A DNA stretch of 64,000 nt from Prescottella defluvii (GTDB taxonomy: Bacteria; Actinomycetota; Actinomycetes; Mycobacteriales; Mycobacteriaceae). Position numbers and translations under genes: made by a program. Shown one piece after another: positions 33,576 through 45,585 of this stretch (positions are counted from its first letter, which is position 1; each line of letters opens with the position of its first letter). The notes beneath the pieces were generated by a model. That model was not told the DNA's origin and made no database searches. It saw only the letters and a list, made by a program, of their open reading frames with translations. The DNA is taken from contig CP121458.1 of NCBI GenBank assembly GCA_029690005.1, positions 2,480,001 to 2,544,000 of the forward strand, read 5' to 3'.

Positions 33576-34429
33576 GCAACCCGTGGGTGCCGGTCAGTCC
33601 GTGCGGGGCCGGGTGTCTGCCGCAGCGGCCCGCACTGGTGTCGATCGCGACAGCCTGCGGTCGCTGGATCGCGCTGGTCGCGATCGCGTCGTGCTCGCTG
33701 CTGCTGCCGCTGGTGCGGCTGCTGCCCGCCCGGAGGAGATGCGCGGTGCACCGTCTGCTCTCGCGGACGGCGCTGCGTGGCATCGGCATTCGACTCGACG
33801 TCACGGGTCGCGTCGCCGAGGACAGTGGGGTCGCTGGGGGAGTGCTCGTCGTTGCCGGCCACGTGTCGTGGCTCGACATCCTGGTGCTCGCGGCAGTGGT
33901 GCCCGGCCGGTTCGTGGCTCGGGCCGATCTGATCTCGTGGCCGCTGCTCGGCGGGGTCGCGCGCCGGGCAGGCGTCATCCCCATCGTGCGCGACAGCCTG
34001 CGCAGGTTGCCGGGCACGGTCTCCGTGGTGCGGGACCGGCTGATCGCGGGCGAGACGGTGATCGCCTTCCCGGAGGGCACCACGTGGTGTGGTCGGTCGT
34101 TCGGTAGGTTCCGGCCGGCGCTGTTCCAGGCCGCTGTCGACGCCGGCCGCCCGGTGCTGCCGGTCTCGATCGACTACGTCGACGCCTCGGGTGAACGGAC
34201 GACGGGTCCGGGTTTCGTCGGCGACGAGGGCATCGGGTCCGCGATGCGGCGCGTCCTGCGCAGTCGGGGACTGCGGGCCGAGGTCGTCGTCGGCGCACGT
34301 CAGGACCCGGGGGCGTGCCGCCGTGAACTCGCACAGCGGTGTGAACAGCACGTGCGGCGCGACCCCGACCGCGACGCTCGGCGTCTCCTCGCTCGGCTGG
34401 AGGGCGGTCGCAGCGAGCACGCCGCGTGA
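33572..34429 (+). CDS. PlsC-like 1-acylglycerol-phosphate acyltransferase
   Basis: Membrane-associated acyltransferase of 285 residues. An N-terminal span WIALVAIASCSLLLPLVRLLP anchors it; then VVAGHVSWLDILVLAAV contains the catalytic HX4D motif, FVARADLISWPLLGGVARRAGVIPIVR the second, VIAFPEGTTWCG the glycerol-phosphate-binding FPEGTT, and VLPVSIDYV the fourth. Family role: acylation of lysophosphatidate or, when paired with an OlsB-like enzyme, the second acylation of an aminolipid (OlsA-like). Start GTG 33572 overlaps the preceding stop (GTGA). Confidence 0.88.
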   Translation: MSNPWVPVSPCGAGCLPQRPALVSIATACGRWIALVAIASCSLLLPLVRLLPARRRCAVHRLLSRTALRGIGIRLDVTGRVAEDSGVAGGVLVVAGHVSWLDILVLAAVVPGRFVARADLISWPLLGGVARRAGVIPIVRDSLRRLPGTVSVVRDRLIAGETVIAFPEGTTWCGRSFGRFRPALFQAAVDAGRPVLPVSIDYVDASGERTTGPGFVGDEGIGSAMRRVLRSRGLRAEVVVGARQDPGACRRELAQRCEQHVRRDPDRDARRLLARLEGGRSEHAA

Positions 34430-34482
34430 GGGGATGTCCGCCGACGTGCCGGTTCCCGGCGAAGGGCTATCCTTGACGGGCC

Positions 34483-35707
34483 ATGATCTCGTCTGCCCAC
34501 AGCTCTGCGGTCTACCTCGACCATGCCGCGACCACACCCATGTATCCGGCCACGATCGAGGCGATGACCGAGATCTTCGCCACGGTGGGTAATGCCTCGT
34601 CGCTGCACGGCTCCGGCCGGGCGGCCCGGCGCCGGATCGAGGAGTCCGCGAGTCCATCGCGGCGTGCCTCGGTGCCCGACCGTCCGAGGTGATCTTCACC
34701 TCCGGCGGCACCGAGAGCGACAACCTCGCCGTCAAGGGCATCTTCTGGGCGCGGCGCGACGCCGATCCCAGGCGGACCCGCATCCTCGCGAGCGCCGTCG
34801 AGCATCACGCGGTGCTCGACGCCGTCGAGTGGCTCGTCGCGCACGAGGGTGCGCAGGTGACGTGGCTGCCGGTGGACGCGAGCGGCGCGGTGGATCCCGA
34901 TGTCGTGCGGGCCGAGTTGGCGGTGCACGCCGAGGAGACGGCCCTCGTCACGGTCATGTGGGCCAACAACGAGATCGGCACGATCAACCCGATCGCACAG
35001 ATCGCGGCCGTCGCGGCCGAGTACGACGTCCCGGTGCACAGTGACGCGGTCCAGGCCGCGGCCCACCTGCCGGTCGACTTCGCGGCCAGTGGGTTGTCCG
35101 CGCTGAGCATCGCCGGGCACAAGTTCGGCGGTCCGCAGGGCGTCGGCGCGCTGCTGCTCGGTCGTCAGGTGCCGTGCGTGCCGCTGCTGCACGGCGGCGG
35201 CCACGAGCGGGATCTGCGGTCCGGAACCCACGACACCGCGTCGATCGTCGGGCTCGCCTCGGCGCTGCAGATCACGACGTCGGACATGGAGGCGCGCAGC
35301 GCGGAGCTGATCTCGCTGCGGGACAGCCTGATCGAGGGCGTACGGCGCATCGCACCCGACGCGGTCCTCAACGGTCCGACCGGTGCCGGCAGGCTTCCGG
35401 GCAACGCGCACTTCACCTTCCCCGGCTGCGAGGGCGACTCGCTGCTGATGCTGCTCGACGTCGCGGGTGTCGAATGCTCGACCGGTTCGGCGTGCACGGC
35501 CGGTGTCGCGAGCGCGAGTCACGTGCTGACCGCGATGGGGGTGGACCCCGCCGTCGCACGCGGGTCGCTGCGTTTCTCGTTGGGCACGCGTCGACCGAGC
35601 GGGACGTCGAGGCCCTGCTGTCCGCGCTGCCCCAGGTGATCGAACGTGCCCGCGCCGCCGGACTGGCCAGTGCCGGCGCCCGGGGAACCAACGGAGGGGA
35701 TCGTTAG
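34483..35707 (+). CDS. iscS: Cysteine desulfurase, two frameshifts
   Basis: PLP-dependent enzyme removing sulfur from cysteine for Fe-S clusters and tRNA thiolation. [19 protein letters not shown] is the family N-terminus; [15 protein letters not shown] binds PLP phosphate; [23 protein letters not shown] sequence ([14 protein letters not shown]) contains the Schiff-base Lys; [11 protein letters not shown] carries the catalytic Cys. About 408 codons. Frames break near 34650 ([12 protein letters not shown]) and near 35590 ([15 protein letters not shown]), each a single missing C. It is followed immediately by mnmA (stop TAG then ATG), consistent with direct sulfur delivery to MnmA as in the M. 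tuberculosis iscS-trmU pair. Confidence 0.94.
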
Positions 35708-36807
35708 ATGCGAGTTCTGGCAGCGATGAGCGGCGGCGTGGACTCCGCGGTTGCCGCGGCACGCGCGGTGGCCGCCGGCCACGACGTCGTCGGCGTGCAC
35801 CTGGCGCTGTCGACGGCGCCGGGAACCCTGCGCACGGGTTCGCGCGGATGCTGCTCCAAGGAGGACGCGGGCGACGCCAAACGGGCCGCCGACGTGCTCG
35901 GAATCCCGTTCTACGTCTGGGACTTCGCGGATCGCTTCAAGGAAGACGTGATCGACGACTTCGTCGAGTCGTACGCCGCGGGCGAGACGCCGAATCCGTG
36001 CCTGCGCTGCAACGAGAAGATCAAGTTCTCGGCGCTGGCGGACCGGGCGATCGCGCTCGGCTTCGACGCTGTCGCGACGGGCCACTGCGCGCGGCTCGAG
36101 GACGGCGTGCTGCGCCGCGCGGTCGACGACGACAAGGACCAGTCCTACGTGCTGGCGGTCTTGACCGCCGAGCAGCTCTCGCGGGCGATGTTCCCGGTGG
36201 GGGACACCCCGAAGGAGCAGATCCGCGCCGAGGCCGCCGAGCGCGGACTCGCGGTCGCGAACAAGCCTGACAGCCACGACATCTGCTTCATCCCGTCCGG
36301 TGACACCCGCGCGTTCCTCGGCGCCAAGATCGGGATCCGTCCGGCGCTGTCGTCGACGCCGACACGGGTGAGGTCCTCGCGAATCACGATGGCGTGCACG
36401 GCTTCACGATCGGACAGCGCAAGGGGCTCGGCGTGCAGGGCCCGGCGGCGGACGGTCAGCCGCGGTACGTGACGGCGATCGAACCGGAGACGGGCACCGT
36501 GCGAGTCGGCTCGGCCGAACGCCTGAAGGTGTGGACCATCTCCGCCGACCGCGCGATCTGGACGTCCGGGCAGGCGCCCGACGGGCCGGTCGAGTGCGTG
36601 GTGCAGGTGCGCGCCCACGGGGGCACCGCCCGCGCGGTGGCCAAGGAGATCGACGGCGGCATCGTGGTCGAGCTGTCGGAGCCGCTCACCGGCGTCGCGA
36701 AGGGACAGGCCGTCGTGCTGTACCGGCCGGACGAGGCCGGCGATGTCGTCATCGGCAGCGGCACCATCTCGGGCACCGGCACGGTCTCCCCGTCGGATCG
36801 GCTGTGA
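35708..36807 (+). CDS. mnmA: tRNA-specific 2-thiouridylase, one frameshift
   Basis: Makes 2-thiouridine at the wobble position of tRNA for Lys, Glu and Gln, with sulfur from the upstream desulfurase. [21 protein letters not shown] carries the PP-loop [22 protein letters not shown] has the first catalytic Cys; SHDICFIP has the second; [12 protein letters not shown] is the tRNA-binding loop. About 366 residues. One G is missing near 36345 in [16 protein letters not shown]. The stop overlaps the GTG start of the following MetE-like gene. Confidence 0.95.
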
Positions 36808-37834
36808 CGGACGCGCGGATCCCCGTCGGTGTCGCGACGGGTGTCGGATCCTGGCCGGGCACCGATCCACGCGCGGCCGCCGAGATCGTCGTCGGTGAGC
36901 TTGCGGCGCTGCCGCACCTGGTGGAGTTGCCGGCCCGCGGCATCGGCGCGGACATGATCGGCCGGGCCGCGGCGCTGCTGGTCGACATGCCGCTCGACAC
37001 CTCCACCACCGGATATCGCCTGGCCCAGCGGGTCGGCGCGGCCACCCGCACCGCACGGGACCTGCTGGCCCGCGACCTGGACGCGCTCGGAGGAGGCGTG
37101 GGAGCTCGCCGGACGCCGCGGCACCGATCAGCCGGTGAAGGTGCAGGCCGTCGGTCCGCTGACCCTCGCCTCGCAGGTGGAACTGTTCGGCGGGCACCGG
37201 GTCCTGACCGATCGTGGTGCGCTGCGCGACGTCACGGAGTCGCTGGCCGAAGGGATCGCGGCGCACGCCGCAGATGCCGCCCGACGGCTCGAGTCGCCCA
37301 TCGTGGTCCAGCTCGACGAACCCGCGCTGCCGGCGGTACTCGCCGGTTCGCTGCCGGGGGTGTCGATCCTGCAGGCCCCGCGGGCACTGCCCGAGCCCGA
37401 GGCACTCCACCTTCTCCAGTCCGCGATCGAACGCATCGGCGCGCCGGTTCTCGTGCACTGCTGCGGCTCCGACGTGCCGTGGGGTCTGTTGCGTCGCAGC
37501 GGCGCGGCGATGGTCGGCTTCGACGTGAGCGCGTTGCGGACGTCCGATCTCGACGGCGTCGGGGAGCTGCTCGACGCGGGCGTCGACCTTGCGCTGGGCC
37601 TGGTGCCGACGACCGCGCCGGACCGTGCCCCGGCTGGCGGGAGCTGGCCGAGCCGGCGACGCGGCTGCTGGACCGTCTCGGTTTCGCGCGCACGCTGCTG
37701 TCGTCGCGCGTGGCCGTGACGCCGAGCTGCGGCCTGGCCGGGCGGGAATCGACTGGGCCCGCTCGGCGCTGCGCGCGGCGAACGAACTGACCCGCGCCTT
37801 CGCCGACGGTGCGGACCCGTCCGCGATGCCCTGA
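36804..37834 (+). CDS. MetE C-terminal-like (UROD/MetE fold) protein, three frameshifts
   Basis: About 343 residues related to the catalytic half of cobalamin-independent methionine synthase (Rv3015c-like). [41 protein letters not shown] and [15 protein letters not shown] follow the UROD/MetE barrel, and [27 protein letters not shown] has the HxCxS-like zinc-binding region. The second C-terminal Cys of MetE could be in [15 protein letters not shown]. It lacks the N-terminal MetE half, so methionine synthesis is unproven; such proteins may use other methyl donors. Indels: an extra G inside CTCGAG near 37092, and missing Gs near 37628 and 37740. GTG 36804 overlaps the mnmA stop. Confidence 0.8.
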
Positions 37835-37841
37835 ACGGGCG

Positions 37842-37855
37842 TTCGCGGCCGCGAA
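37842..37855. repeat. 14-bp perfect palindrome upstream of ligA
   Basis: TTCGCGGCCGCGAA lies in the 52-bp gap between the MetE-like gene and ligA. A GATAAC hexamer about 20 bp further down is a possible minus-10 for ligA, so the palindrome could be an operator or a short terminator. Confidence 0.5.
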
Positions 37856-37877
37856 AACTGTCGCCAGGCTGCGATAA

Positions 37878-39991
<2,114 letters not shown>

Positions 39992-40335
39992 GGGCCCCGG
40001 CACCGCGGCGGGGCAGAAGCACAGTGCGACAGCAACATTCACACTGTCGCGCTGCGCTTGTCTACGTGATGAACGCCACGTCTACGACGCATGGTCGTTG
40101 ACGGCCGGTTCCCAGTGGGCGGAAATCGGGCTCGCCGGGTCCCGTGTTCGAACGCGGTCTCCGGAGGCGTTGGTGCTGGTGGGAATCGGTGCAGGTGTGG
40201 TCGCGCCTCGCGGCGGCGGTCCGGGCCGGTGAGAATGTGGCCCATGATCATATTCTGTCCGGAATGTGGCGCGAGTCTCAAATCGGCTTCTGAATCGGTT
40301 TTCCGGCCGGGGCCATTGGCTGACATAGCGACGCC
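39992..40335. other. Intergenic region between ligA and the GNAT gene
   Basis: 344 bp. It begins with a GCCCC...GGGGC stem just after the ligA stop, then a 16-bp stem at 40017-40059 with two G-T type mismatches that probably terminates ligA. The rest has no convincing gene except a possible 31-codon frame with a CPxCG motif at 40244-40339. Codon usage from 40240 is less GC-biased than nearby. Confidence 0.6.
40017..40059 (+). terminator. Stem-loop downstream of ligA
   Basis: Arms AAGCACAGTGCGACAG and CTGTCGCGCTGCGCTT pair over 16 bp with two wobble-compatible mismatches and an 11-base loop. It has no long T-run. Confidence 0.55.
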
Positions 40336-40339
40336 ATGA
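40244..40339 (+). CDS. Possible 31-residue zinc-ribbon-like peptide upstream of the GNAT gene
   Basis: An ATG at 40244 opens a 31-codon frame starting MIIFCPECGASLKSASES. The CPxCG knuckle is typical of half a zinc ribbon, and the stop overlaps the ATG of the next gene (ATGA), the arrangement of a coupled pair. There is no second Cys pair and no strong Shine-Dalgarno, so it may be chance or a remnant of a larger zinc-ribbon gene. Confidence 0.25.
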   Translation: MIIFCPECGASLKSASESVFRPGPLADIATP

Positions 40340-40824
40340 TCGATATCCGACCCGCTACACCTGCCGACTACGAGACCGTCGGAGAACTGACCGCCGACGT
40401 CTACATCGGTGGAGGCTTCGTATCGGAGACGGACATGTACGCCGATCGTCTGCGCGACACCGCAACCCGTGCCGAGCAGGCGAAGGTCGTGGTGGCCGAG
40501 GTCGACGGCGAGATCGTCGGCTCGGTGACCATCGCCGAGCCCGCGTCACCGTTCGCCGATGTCGCCGAGAAGGGCGAACTCGAGTTCCGCATGCTCGCCG
40601 TTTCGGAGGCGGCGCGCGGCAAGGGCGTCGGATCGGCGCTCGTGCGGCACGTGCTCGACGTCGCCTACGACCGCGGCGACCGCGCCGTCGTCATCTCGAC
40701 GCAGTCCGACATGGTCGACGCCCGCCGGATCTACGACCGCAACGGCTTCGTGCCCGACCCGGAACGCAACTGGGAGCCCGTGCCCGGCGTCGAGCTCACC
40801 GCGCTGGTGCGCGAACTCGTCTAG
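40336..40824 (+). CDS. GNAT-family N-acetyltransferase
   Basis: Single GNAT domain, 162 residues: MIDIRPATPADYETVGELTADVYIGGG, VAEVDGEIVGSVTIAE, ELEFRMLAVSEAARGKGVGSALVRHVLDVA (acetyl-CoA pyrophosphate-binding R/Q-x-x-G-x-G/A motif near residue 95), and ARRIYDRNGFVPDPERNW. The acceptor is unknown. ATG 40336 has no strong Shine-Dalgarno and may be coupled to the short frame before it. Uninterrupted. Confidence 0.9.
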   Translation: MIDIRPATPADYETVGELTADVYIGGGFVSETDMYADRLRDTATRAEQAKVVVAEVDGEIVGSVTIAEPASPFADVAEKGELEFRMLAVSEAARGKGVGSALVRHVLDVAYDRGDRAVVISTQSDMVDARRIYDRNGFVPDPERNWEPVPGVELTALVRELV

Positions 40825-40848
40825 AAACGACTCCCGGCCGTCAAGCCG

Positions 40849-41499
40849 TTACCCGAGGACGGTGGCGAGGATCCCGGTCAGGTAACCGAGCCGCGCCACC
40901 TCCGAGGGGCGGAAGTCGGGGCCGCCGGGCCGGCCCAGCAGTAGGGCCTGGCCGGTGGTGCCGAGCGGCGCCGCGGCGAGGGTGGTGTCCATGTCGCGCC
41001 ACGTCTGCGGCACCCAGTCGTCGTCGCCGTCGAGGACGGTTGCCTTCTTCAGCGGCATCCACGGCGCGTCGCCGGCGTGGGTTTCCGGTGCGCCAGGGCT
41101 CCCGACCACTCGGAAGGCGCCGTGGCGGCCGGTGTCCATCACCGTGCACCACCCCACCCGCAGCACACGCGGTGCGTTGTCGACCAATACCTGGAGCCGG
41201 TCGGAGCGCGCGGTCGCGACGTGGTCGATGAGCTCGAGCTCGCGATGGGTGTCGAGGATGCCCGAGTAGGGGCGGATCGAGTCGACGTGCACGTCGGCCA
41301 GCTTCTCGGCCGCCGTGATCAGGGTGTCGGGCAGCGATCCCGACTCGACGTCGACCACCAGATCGTCCACGGCGTATCCCGCACCGCGCTCGACGACGTC
41401 CAGCGAGAGGATGTCGGCGCCGACGGAGCCGAGCGCGACGGCGAGTGCGCCGAGGCTACCGGGCCGGTCGGGGAGCTGGACGCGGAGCAGGTAGGACAC
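40849..41499 (-). CDS. ACT-domain amino-acid-binding protein (Rv3013-like)
   Basis: 216 residues from GTG 41499. The N-terminus SYLLRVQLPDRPGSLGALAVALGSVGADILSLDVVERGAGYAVDDLVVDV is an ACT domain (residues about 1-55) expected to bind an amino acid; the rest, with PETHAGDAPWMPLKKATVL and a C-terminal VARLGYLTGILATVL, is conserved in mycobacteria without known activity. It has the same neighbours there: ligA on one side and gatC on the other. The stops of this gene and the GNAT gene converge, 24 bp apart. Confidence 0.82.
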   Translation of the reverse strand: MSYLLRVQLPDRPGSLGALAVALGSVGADILSLDVVERGAGYAVDDLVVDVESGSLPDTLITAAEKLADVHVDSIRPYSGILDTHRELELIDHVATARSDRLQVLVDNAPRVLRVGWCTVMDTGRHGAFRVVGSPGAPETHAGDAPWMPLKKATVLDGDDDWVPQTWRDMDTTLAAAPLGTTGQALLLGRPGGPDFRPSEVARLGYLTGILATVLG

Positions 41500-41685
41500 G
41501 GGTGACCTTTCCAGTGGTTCGAAGCCTCGGGTTCGATGCCGAAGAAGGGACACGGTGCGGGCCCCGCCTCCTCTATCTTTTCACTCCCGCTCTGCGCCCG
41601 CTGGGGTGACGGGCTGCACGACGGATCCGGGCACGCTCTAGGCTGGTCGGGAACGTTCACTTCGACCTGAAAGGGGTCACCGAAG

Positions 41686-41985
41686 GTGCCTGCCATCTCC
41701 CGTGACGAGGTCGCACACCTCGCCCGGCTGTCCCGGCTCGCCCTGACCGACGCCGAACTCGACGAGTTCGCCGGTCAGCTGGATTCGATTCTCAGCCACG
41801 TGAAGGCGGTGTCGGAGGTCGCGGCAGATGATGTCCCGCCCACCGCGAACCCCAACCCGATCTCGAACGTGACCCGGCCGGACGTCATCGTGCCGGGCCT
41901 CACGCCCGAGCAGGCGCTGTCGGGCGCCCCGGCCGTCGAAGAGGACCGGTTCGCCGTTCCGCAGATCCTGGGAGAGGGCGAATGA
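41686..41985 (+). CDS. gatC: Glutamyl-tRNA(Gln)/aspartyl-tRNA(Asn) amidotransferase subunit C
   Basis: 99-residue subunit that stabilises GatA in the GatCAB complex converting misacylated Glu-tRNA(Gln) or Asp-tRNA(Asn). Sequence [36 protein letters not shown] is the GatC helical hairpin; the acidic tail ends [11 protein letters not shown] 41686 is the start; it overlaps gatA by 4 bp (ATGA). gatB lies 9 kb away, beyond the accessory block and pfkA. Confidence 0.96.
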   Translation: MPAISRDEVAHLARLSRLALTDAELDEFAGQLDSILSHVKAVSEVAADDVPPTANPNPISNVTRPDVIVPGLTPEQALSGAPAVEEDRFAVPQILGEGE

Positions 41986-43465
41986 GCACCGATCTGACCC
42001 GTCTCGACGCGTCCGAGCTGGCGTCGAAGATCCATTCCCGCGAGGTCTCCTCGGTGGAGGTCACGCAGGCGCACCTCGACCGGATCGGGAAGGTCGACGG
42101 CGAGCTGCACGCGTTCCTGCACGTCGCCGGCGAGCAGGCACTGGTCGCCGCCAAGGAGGTCGACTCCACGATCGCTGCCGGCGACAAGCCGGTGTCGGCG
42201 CTCGCGGGCGTGCCGATCGCCCTCAAGGACGTCTTCACGACCACCGACATGCCGACCACGTGCGCGTCGAAGATCCTCGAGAACTGGGTGTCGCCCTACG
42301 ACGCGACGCTCACCACCAAGCTGCGCGAGGCCGGCATCCCGATCCTCGGCAAGACCAACATGGACGAGTTCGCGATGGGCTCGTCCACCGAGAACTCCGC
42401 GTACGGTCCCACCCGTAATCCTGGGACACCACGCGCATTCCGGGCGGCTCGGGCGGCGGCTCGGCGGCCGCGCTCGCGTCGTACGAGGCGCCGCTCGCGA
42501 TCGGCACCGACACCGGCGGCTCGATCCGTCAGCCCGCCGCGGTCACCGCGACCGTCGGCACCAAGCCCACCTACGGCACGGTCTCGCGCTTCGGTCTCGT
42601 CGCGTGCGCGTCGTCGCTCGACCAGGGCGGCCCGTGCGGCCGCACCGTGCTCGACACGGCGCTGCTGCACGAGGTCATCGCCGGCTACGACCCGCGCGAC
42701 TCGACGTCGGTGAACGAGCCGGTCCGCCCGGTCGTCGAGGCGGCCCGCCAGGGTGCGTCGGGCGACCTGAAGGGCGTGCGCGTCGGCGTCGTCAAGGAAC
42801 TGCGCTCGGACAGCTACCAGCCGGGCGTCATCGCGTCGTTCGACGCCGCGGTCGAGCAGCTGACCGCCCTCGGCGCCGAGGTGGTCGAGGTCTCGTGCCC
42901 CAACTTCGAGTACGCCCTCGCGTCGTACTACCTGATCCTGCCCAGCGAGGTGTCCTCGAACCTCGCACGGTTCGACGCCATGCGCTACGGCCTGCGGGTC
43001 GACGACGGCAACATGAGCGCCGAGCAGGTCATGGCCGCGACGCGCGCCGCCGGCTTCGGCAAGGAAGTCAAGCGCCGCATCATGATCGGCACCTACGCGC
43101 TGTCGTCGGGCTACTACGACGCCTACTACGGTTCGGCGCTCAAGGTCCGCACGTTGATCGCGCGTGACTTCGACGCCGCGTACGAGAAGGTCGACGTCCT
43201 GGTCTCGCCGACCAGCCCGTTCACGCCGTGGAAGCTGGGCGAGAAGGTGAACGACCCGCTGGCGATGTACCTCTCCGACCTGTGCACGCTGCCAACCAAC
43301 CTGGCCGGCCACTGCGCGATGTCGGTGCCGTCGGGTGTGTCCGCGGACGACGGCCTGCCCGTCGGCCTGCAGATCATGGCCCCCGCCCTCGCGGACGAGC
43401 GCCTGTACCGCGTCGGCGCCGCCTACGAGGCCGCACGCGGCCCGATCGCCTCGCCCGTCGCCTAG
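41982..43465 (+). CDS. gatA: Glutamyl-tRNA(Gln) amidotransferase subunit A, one frameshift
   Basis: Amidase subunit supplying ammonia from glutamine. [25 protein letters not shown] includes the catalytic Lys; [27 protein letters not shown] leads to the amidase signature [33 protein letters not shown], with the catalytic Ser pair (the cis-Ser in GGS and the nucleophile in GGSIRQ). About 494 residues. One C is missing near 42419 between NP and WDTTRIPGG, which splits the frame. ATG 41982 overlaps gatC. A strong terminator follows. Confidence 0.96.
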
Positions 43466-43484
43466 CGCGCGAGCACGAGCGTCA

Positions 43485-43520
43485 GACAGCCCGGATCCGG
43501 ACGAACGGATCCGGGCTGTC
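43485..43520 (+). terminator. Rho-independent terminator after gatA
   Basis: Perfect 15-bp stem GACAGCCCGGATCCG with a 6-base loop, 19 bp after the gatA stop. It marks the end of the gatCA operon and the boundary of the accessory block. Confidence 0.85.
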
Positions 43521-43578
43521 GCACGTTCAGGACTAGGATCCGGGGCGTAGGGACCAGGCGAAGACGCGAGGAGGCCGG

Positions 43579-45089
43579 GTGGGACAGCCGTCGATCACGA
43601 TCATCGGCGCCGGGTTCGGCGGGATCACGATGGCGCTCGAGCTGCGCCGCGCCGGACTCACCGACATCACCATCCTCGAGCAGAGCGACGACGTCGGCGG
43701 GGTGTGGCTCGACAACACGTATCCCGGTGCGGCGTGCGACGTGCCGTCGCCGCTGTACTCGATCTCGACCGAGCCCAACCCGGAATGGTCACGCCGGTTC
43801 GCCGAGCAGCCCGACATCCTGGGGTATCTGCGCGGCATCGCCGACCGGCACCGCCTGCGGTCGCTGATCCGGTTCGGTGTCACCGTCACCGAGGCGGAGT
43901 TCGACGAGCGCACCAATCGGTGGTCGGTGCACACCGCCGACGGCGAGGTGATCGAGTCCGACGTCCTGGTCACCGCGGTGGGACAGCTGTCGCGGCCGGC
44001 GCTGCCCCACATCGCCGGGCGGAGACGTTCGCGGGCCCGGCATTCCACTCTGCGCAGTGGGACCACACCGTCGCCCTCGACGGCAAGCGGGTGGCGGTGA
44101 TCGGCACCGGTGCCAGCGCCATCCAGTTCGTCCCGGCGATCGCCCCGCAGGTGCTGGGGCTGACCCTGTTCCAGCGCTCGGCGCCGTGGGTGCTCCCGAA
44201 ACCCGATCGCGTGTACCACGATTGGCACCACCGGATCTTCCGGTCGATACCGGCGACGCTGCGGGGCGAGCGGCTGCTCACGTGGGGATCTTCGAGGTGC
44301 TCACGATCGGTCTGTTCCACACCCCGCAGCGCGGGGATTCGCGGGTGCGCTCGCCCGGCGGCATCTCGAGAAGCAGGTCGACGATCCGGCGCTGCGGGCC
44401 GCGCTGACACCCGACTACGAGCCCGGGTGCAAACGAATGCTGTTGTCGGACGACTACTACCCGGCTCTCACCCGCGACAACGTCGACCTCGTCGTGGACG
44501 CCATCGACCGCATCGAACCCGACGGGGTGCGGACGGCCGACGGAACCCTCCACCCGGCCGACGTCATCGTCTACGGAACCGGGTTCACCGCAACGGACTT
44601 CCTCGCCCGATGACCATCCGGGGCCGTGGCGGCCGCAGCCTCGGCGACGCCTGGTCCGGCGGCGCGCACGCGTACCTCGGGATCACCACGGCCGGATTCC
44701 CCAACTTCTTCATGCTGTACGGCCCCAACACCAATCTGGGTTCGGGGTCGATCGTGTACATGCTCGAATCGCAGGCTCGGCACATCGCCGGTCTCGTCGG
44801 GTGGCTGGCCGAGCAACCCGGCTGCGCGGTCGAGGTCGACGCCGGCGTCGAGCGCCGGTTCGACGAGCGCATCCAGCGCAGGCTCGCCGACTCGGTGTGG
44901 AGCATGTGCAGCAGTTGGTACCGCACCGCGTCGGGCCGGATCACCACCAACTGGCCCGGAACCGTCACCGCGTACCGGCGGCACGCGCGACGACCGGACC
45001 GTCGTGACTATCGCGTCACCGGGCCTCGTACAGCCCCCGCACGTACGCGGCCTGCCCCAGATGCTGGAGACAGTCACCGATCACACTGA
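43579..45089 (+). CDS. Baeyer-Villiger-type flavin monooxygenase, four frameshifts
   Basis: FAD- and NADPH-dependent class B monooxygenase, inserting oxygen next to a ketone. GTG 43579 gives SITIIGAGFGGITMALELRRAG (FAD Rossmann), EQSDDVGGVWLDNTYPGAACDVPSPLYS, then the BVMO fingerprint FAGPAFHSAQWD (FxGxxxHxxxWD), RVAVIGTGASAIQFVPAI (NADPH Rossmann), YGTGFTATDFLAP and SYMxxx-like GITTAGFPNFFMLYGPNTNLGSGSIVYM. Frames break near 44022, 44285, 44340 and 44606, each one missing G or C. Without repair it appears as fragments. The end at 45089 overlaps the DinB gene on the other strand by about 74 bp, so a further frameshift near 45000 is possible. Substrate unknown. Confidence 0.85.
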
Positions 45090-45542
45090 CCAGTCGCACC
45101 GACACCGTGACCGGCGGATCCCACCGACGGTCCACGATGCGTTCGAGTTCGCCGGGGTGAGTTCGTCGACGTATTCGAGGGTCGCCAGGTGCACGTCGCC
45201 GTGGTAGTCGGCGAGCAGTCGCGCATCGGCGTGCACGGCGCCGACGTCGGTGCTGTCGTGCCCGTAGCCGACATCCGCGGAGGGGAACGCGAAACCGAAC
45301 CGTTCCTGCCACCCGCGCGACGTCCATGCCTGCTCGACGTCGGCGGCATCGCTCACGTGATCGTCCTGCACGCGGGTGAGGTGCCAGATCAGCCAGGCGA
45401 TCGAATTCGCCTGCGGCCCCGGACGATAGTCGGACATCTCCGGCGTCAGTCCGTCGGTGACCGAGAGGACCAGTTCGCGGATGCGTTCGAAGTTGTCCCG
45501 CAGGACCTCACGCGCCGCGTCCGTCTCCGTGTTTCGGCTCAT
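45016..45542 (-). CDS. DinB/DUF664-family protein, one frameshift
   Basis: About 175 residues of the DinB-like four-helix bundle superfamily, often thiol- or metal-dependent S-transferases. REVLRDNFERIRELVLSVTDGLTPEMSDYRPGPQANSIAWLIWHLTRVQDDHVSD includes the conserved His of the metal site (WLIWHLTRVQDDH), and SVIGDCLQHLGQAAYVRGL supplies the third His. One G is missing near 45150 (LTPAELERIVDRRWDPP). Start is ATG 45542. The gene converges with the monooxygenase gene; metal binding and activity are inferred. Confidence 0.83.
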
Positions 45543-45585
45543 GCCCCCACGGTAGGCGCACGGCCTCCGCGTCGCGCAGGATCGG

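Noticed and set aside
40039..40326. 95-codon minus-strand frame between ligA and the GNAT gene
   Set aside because: No Shine-Dalgarno, no recognisable domain, and it overlaps the ligA terminator stem.
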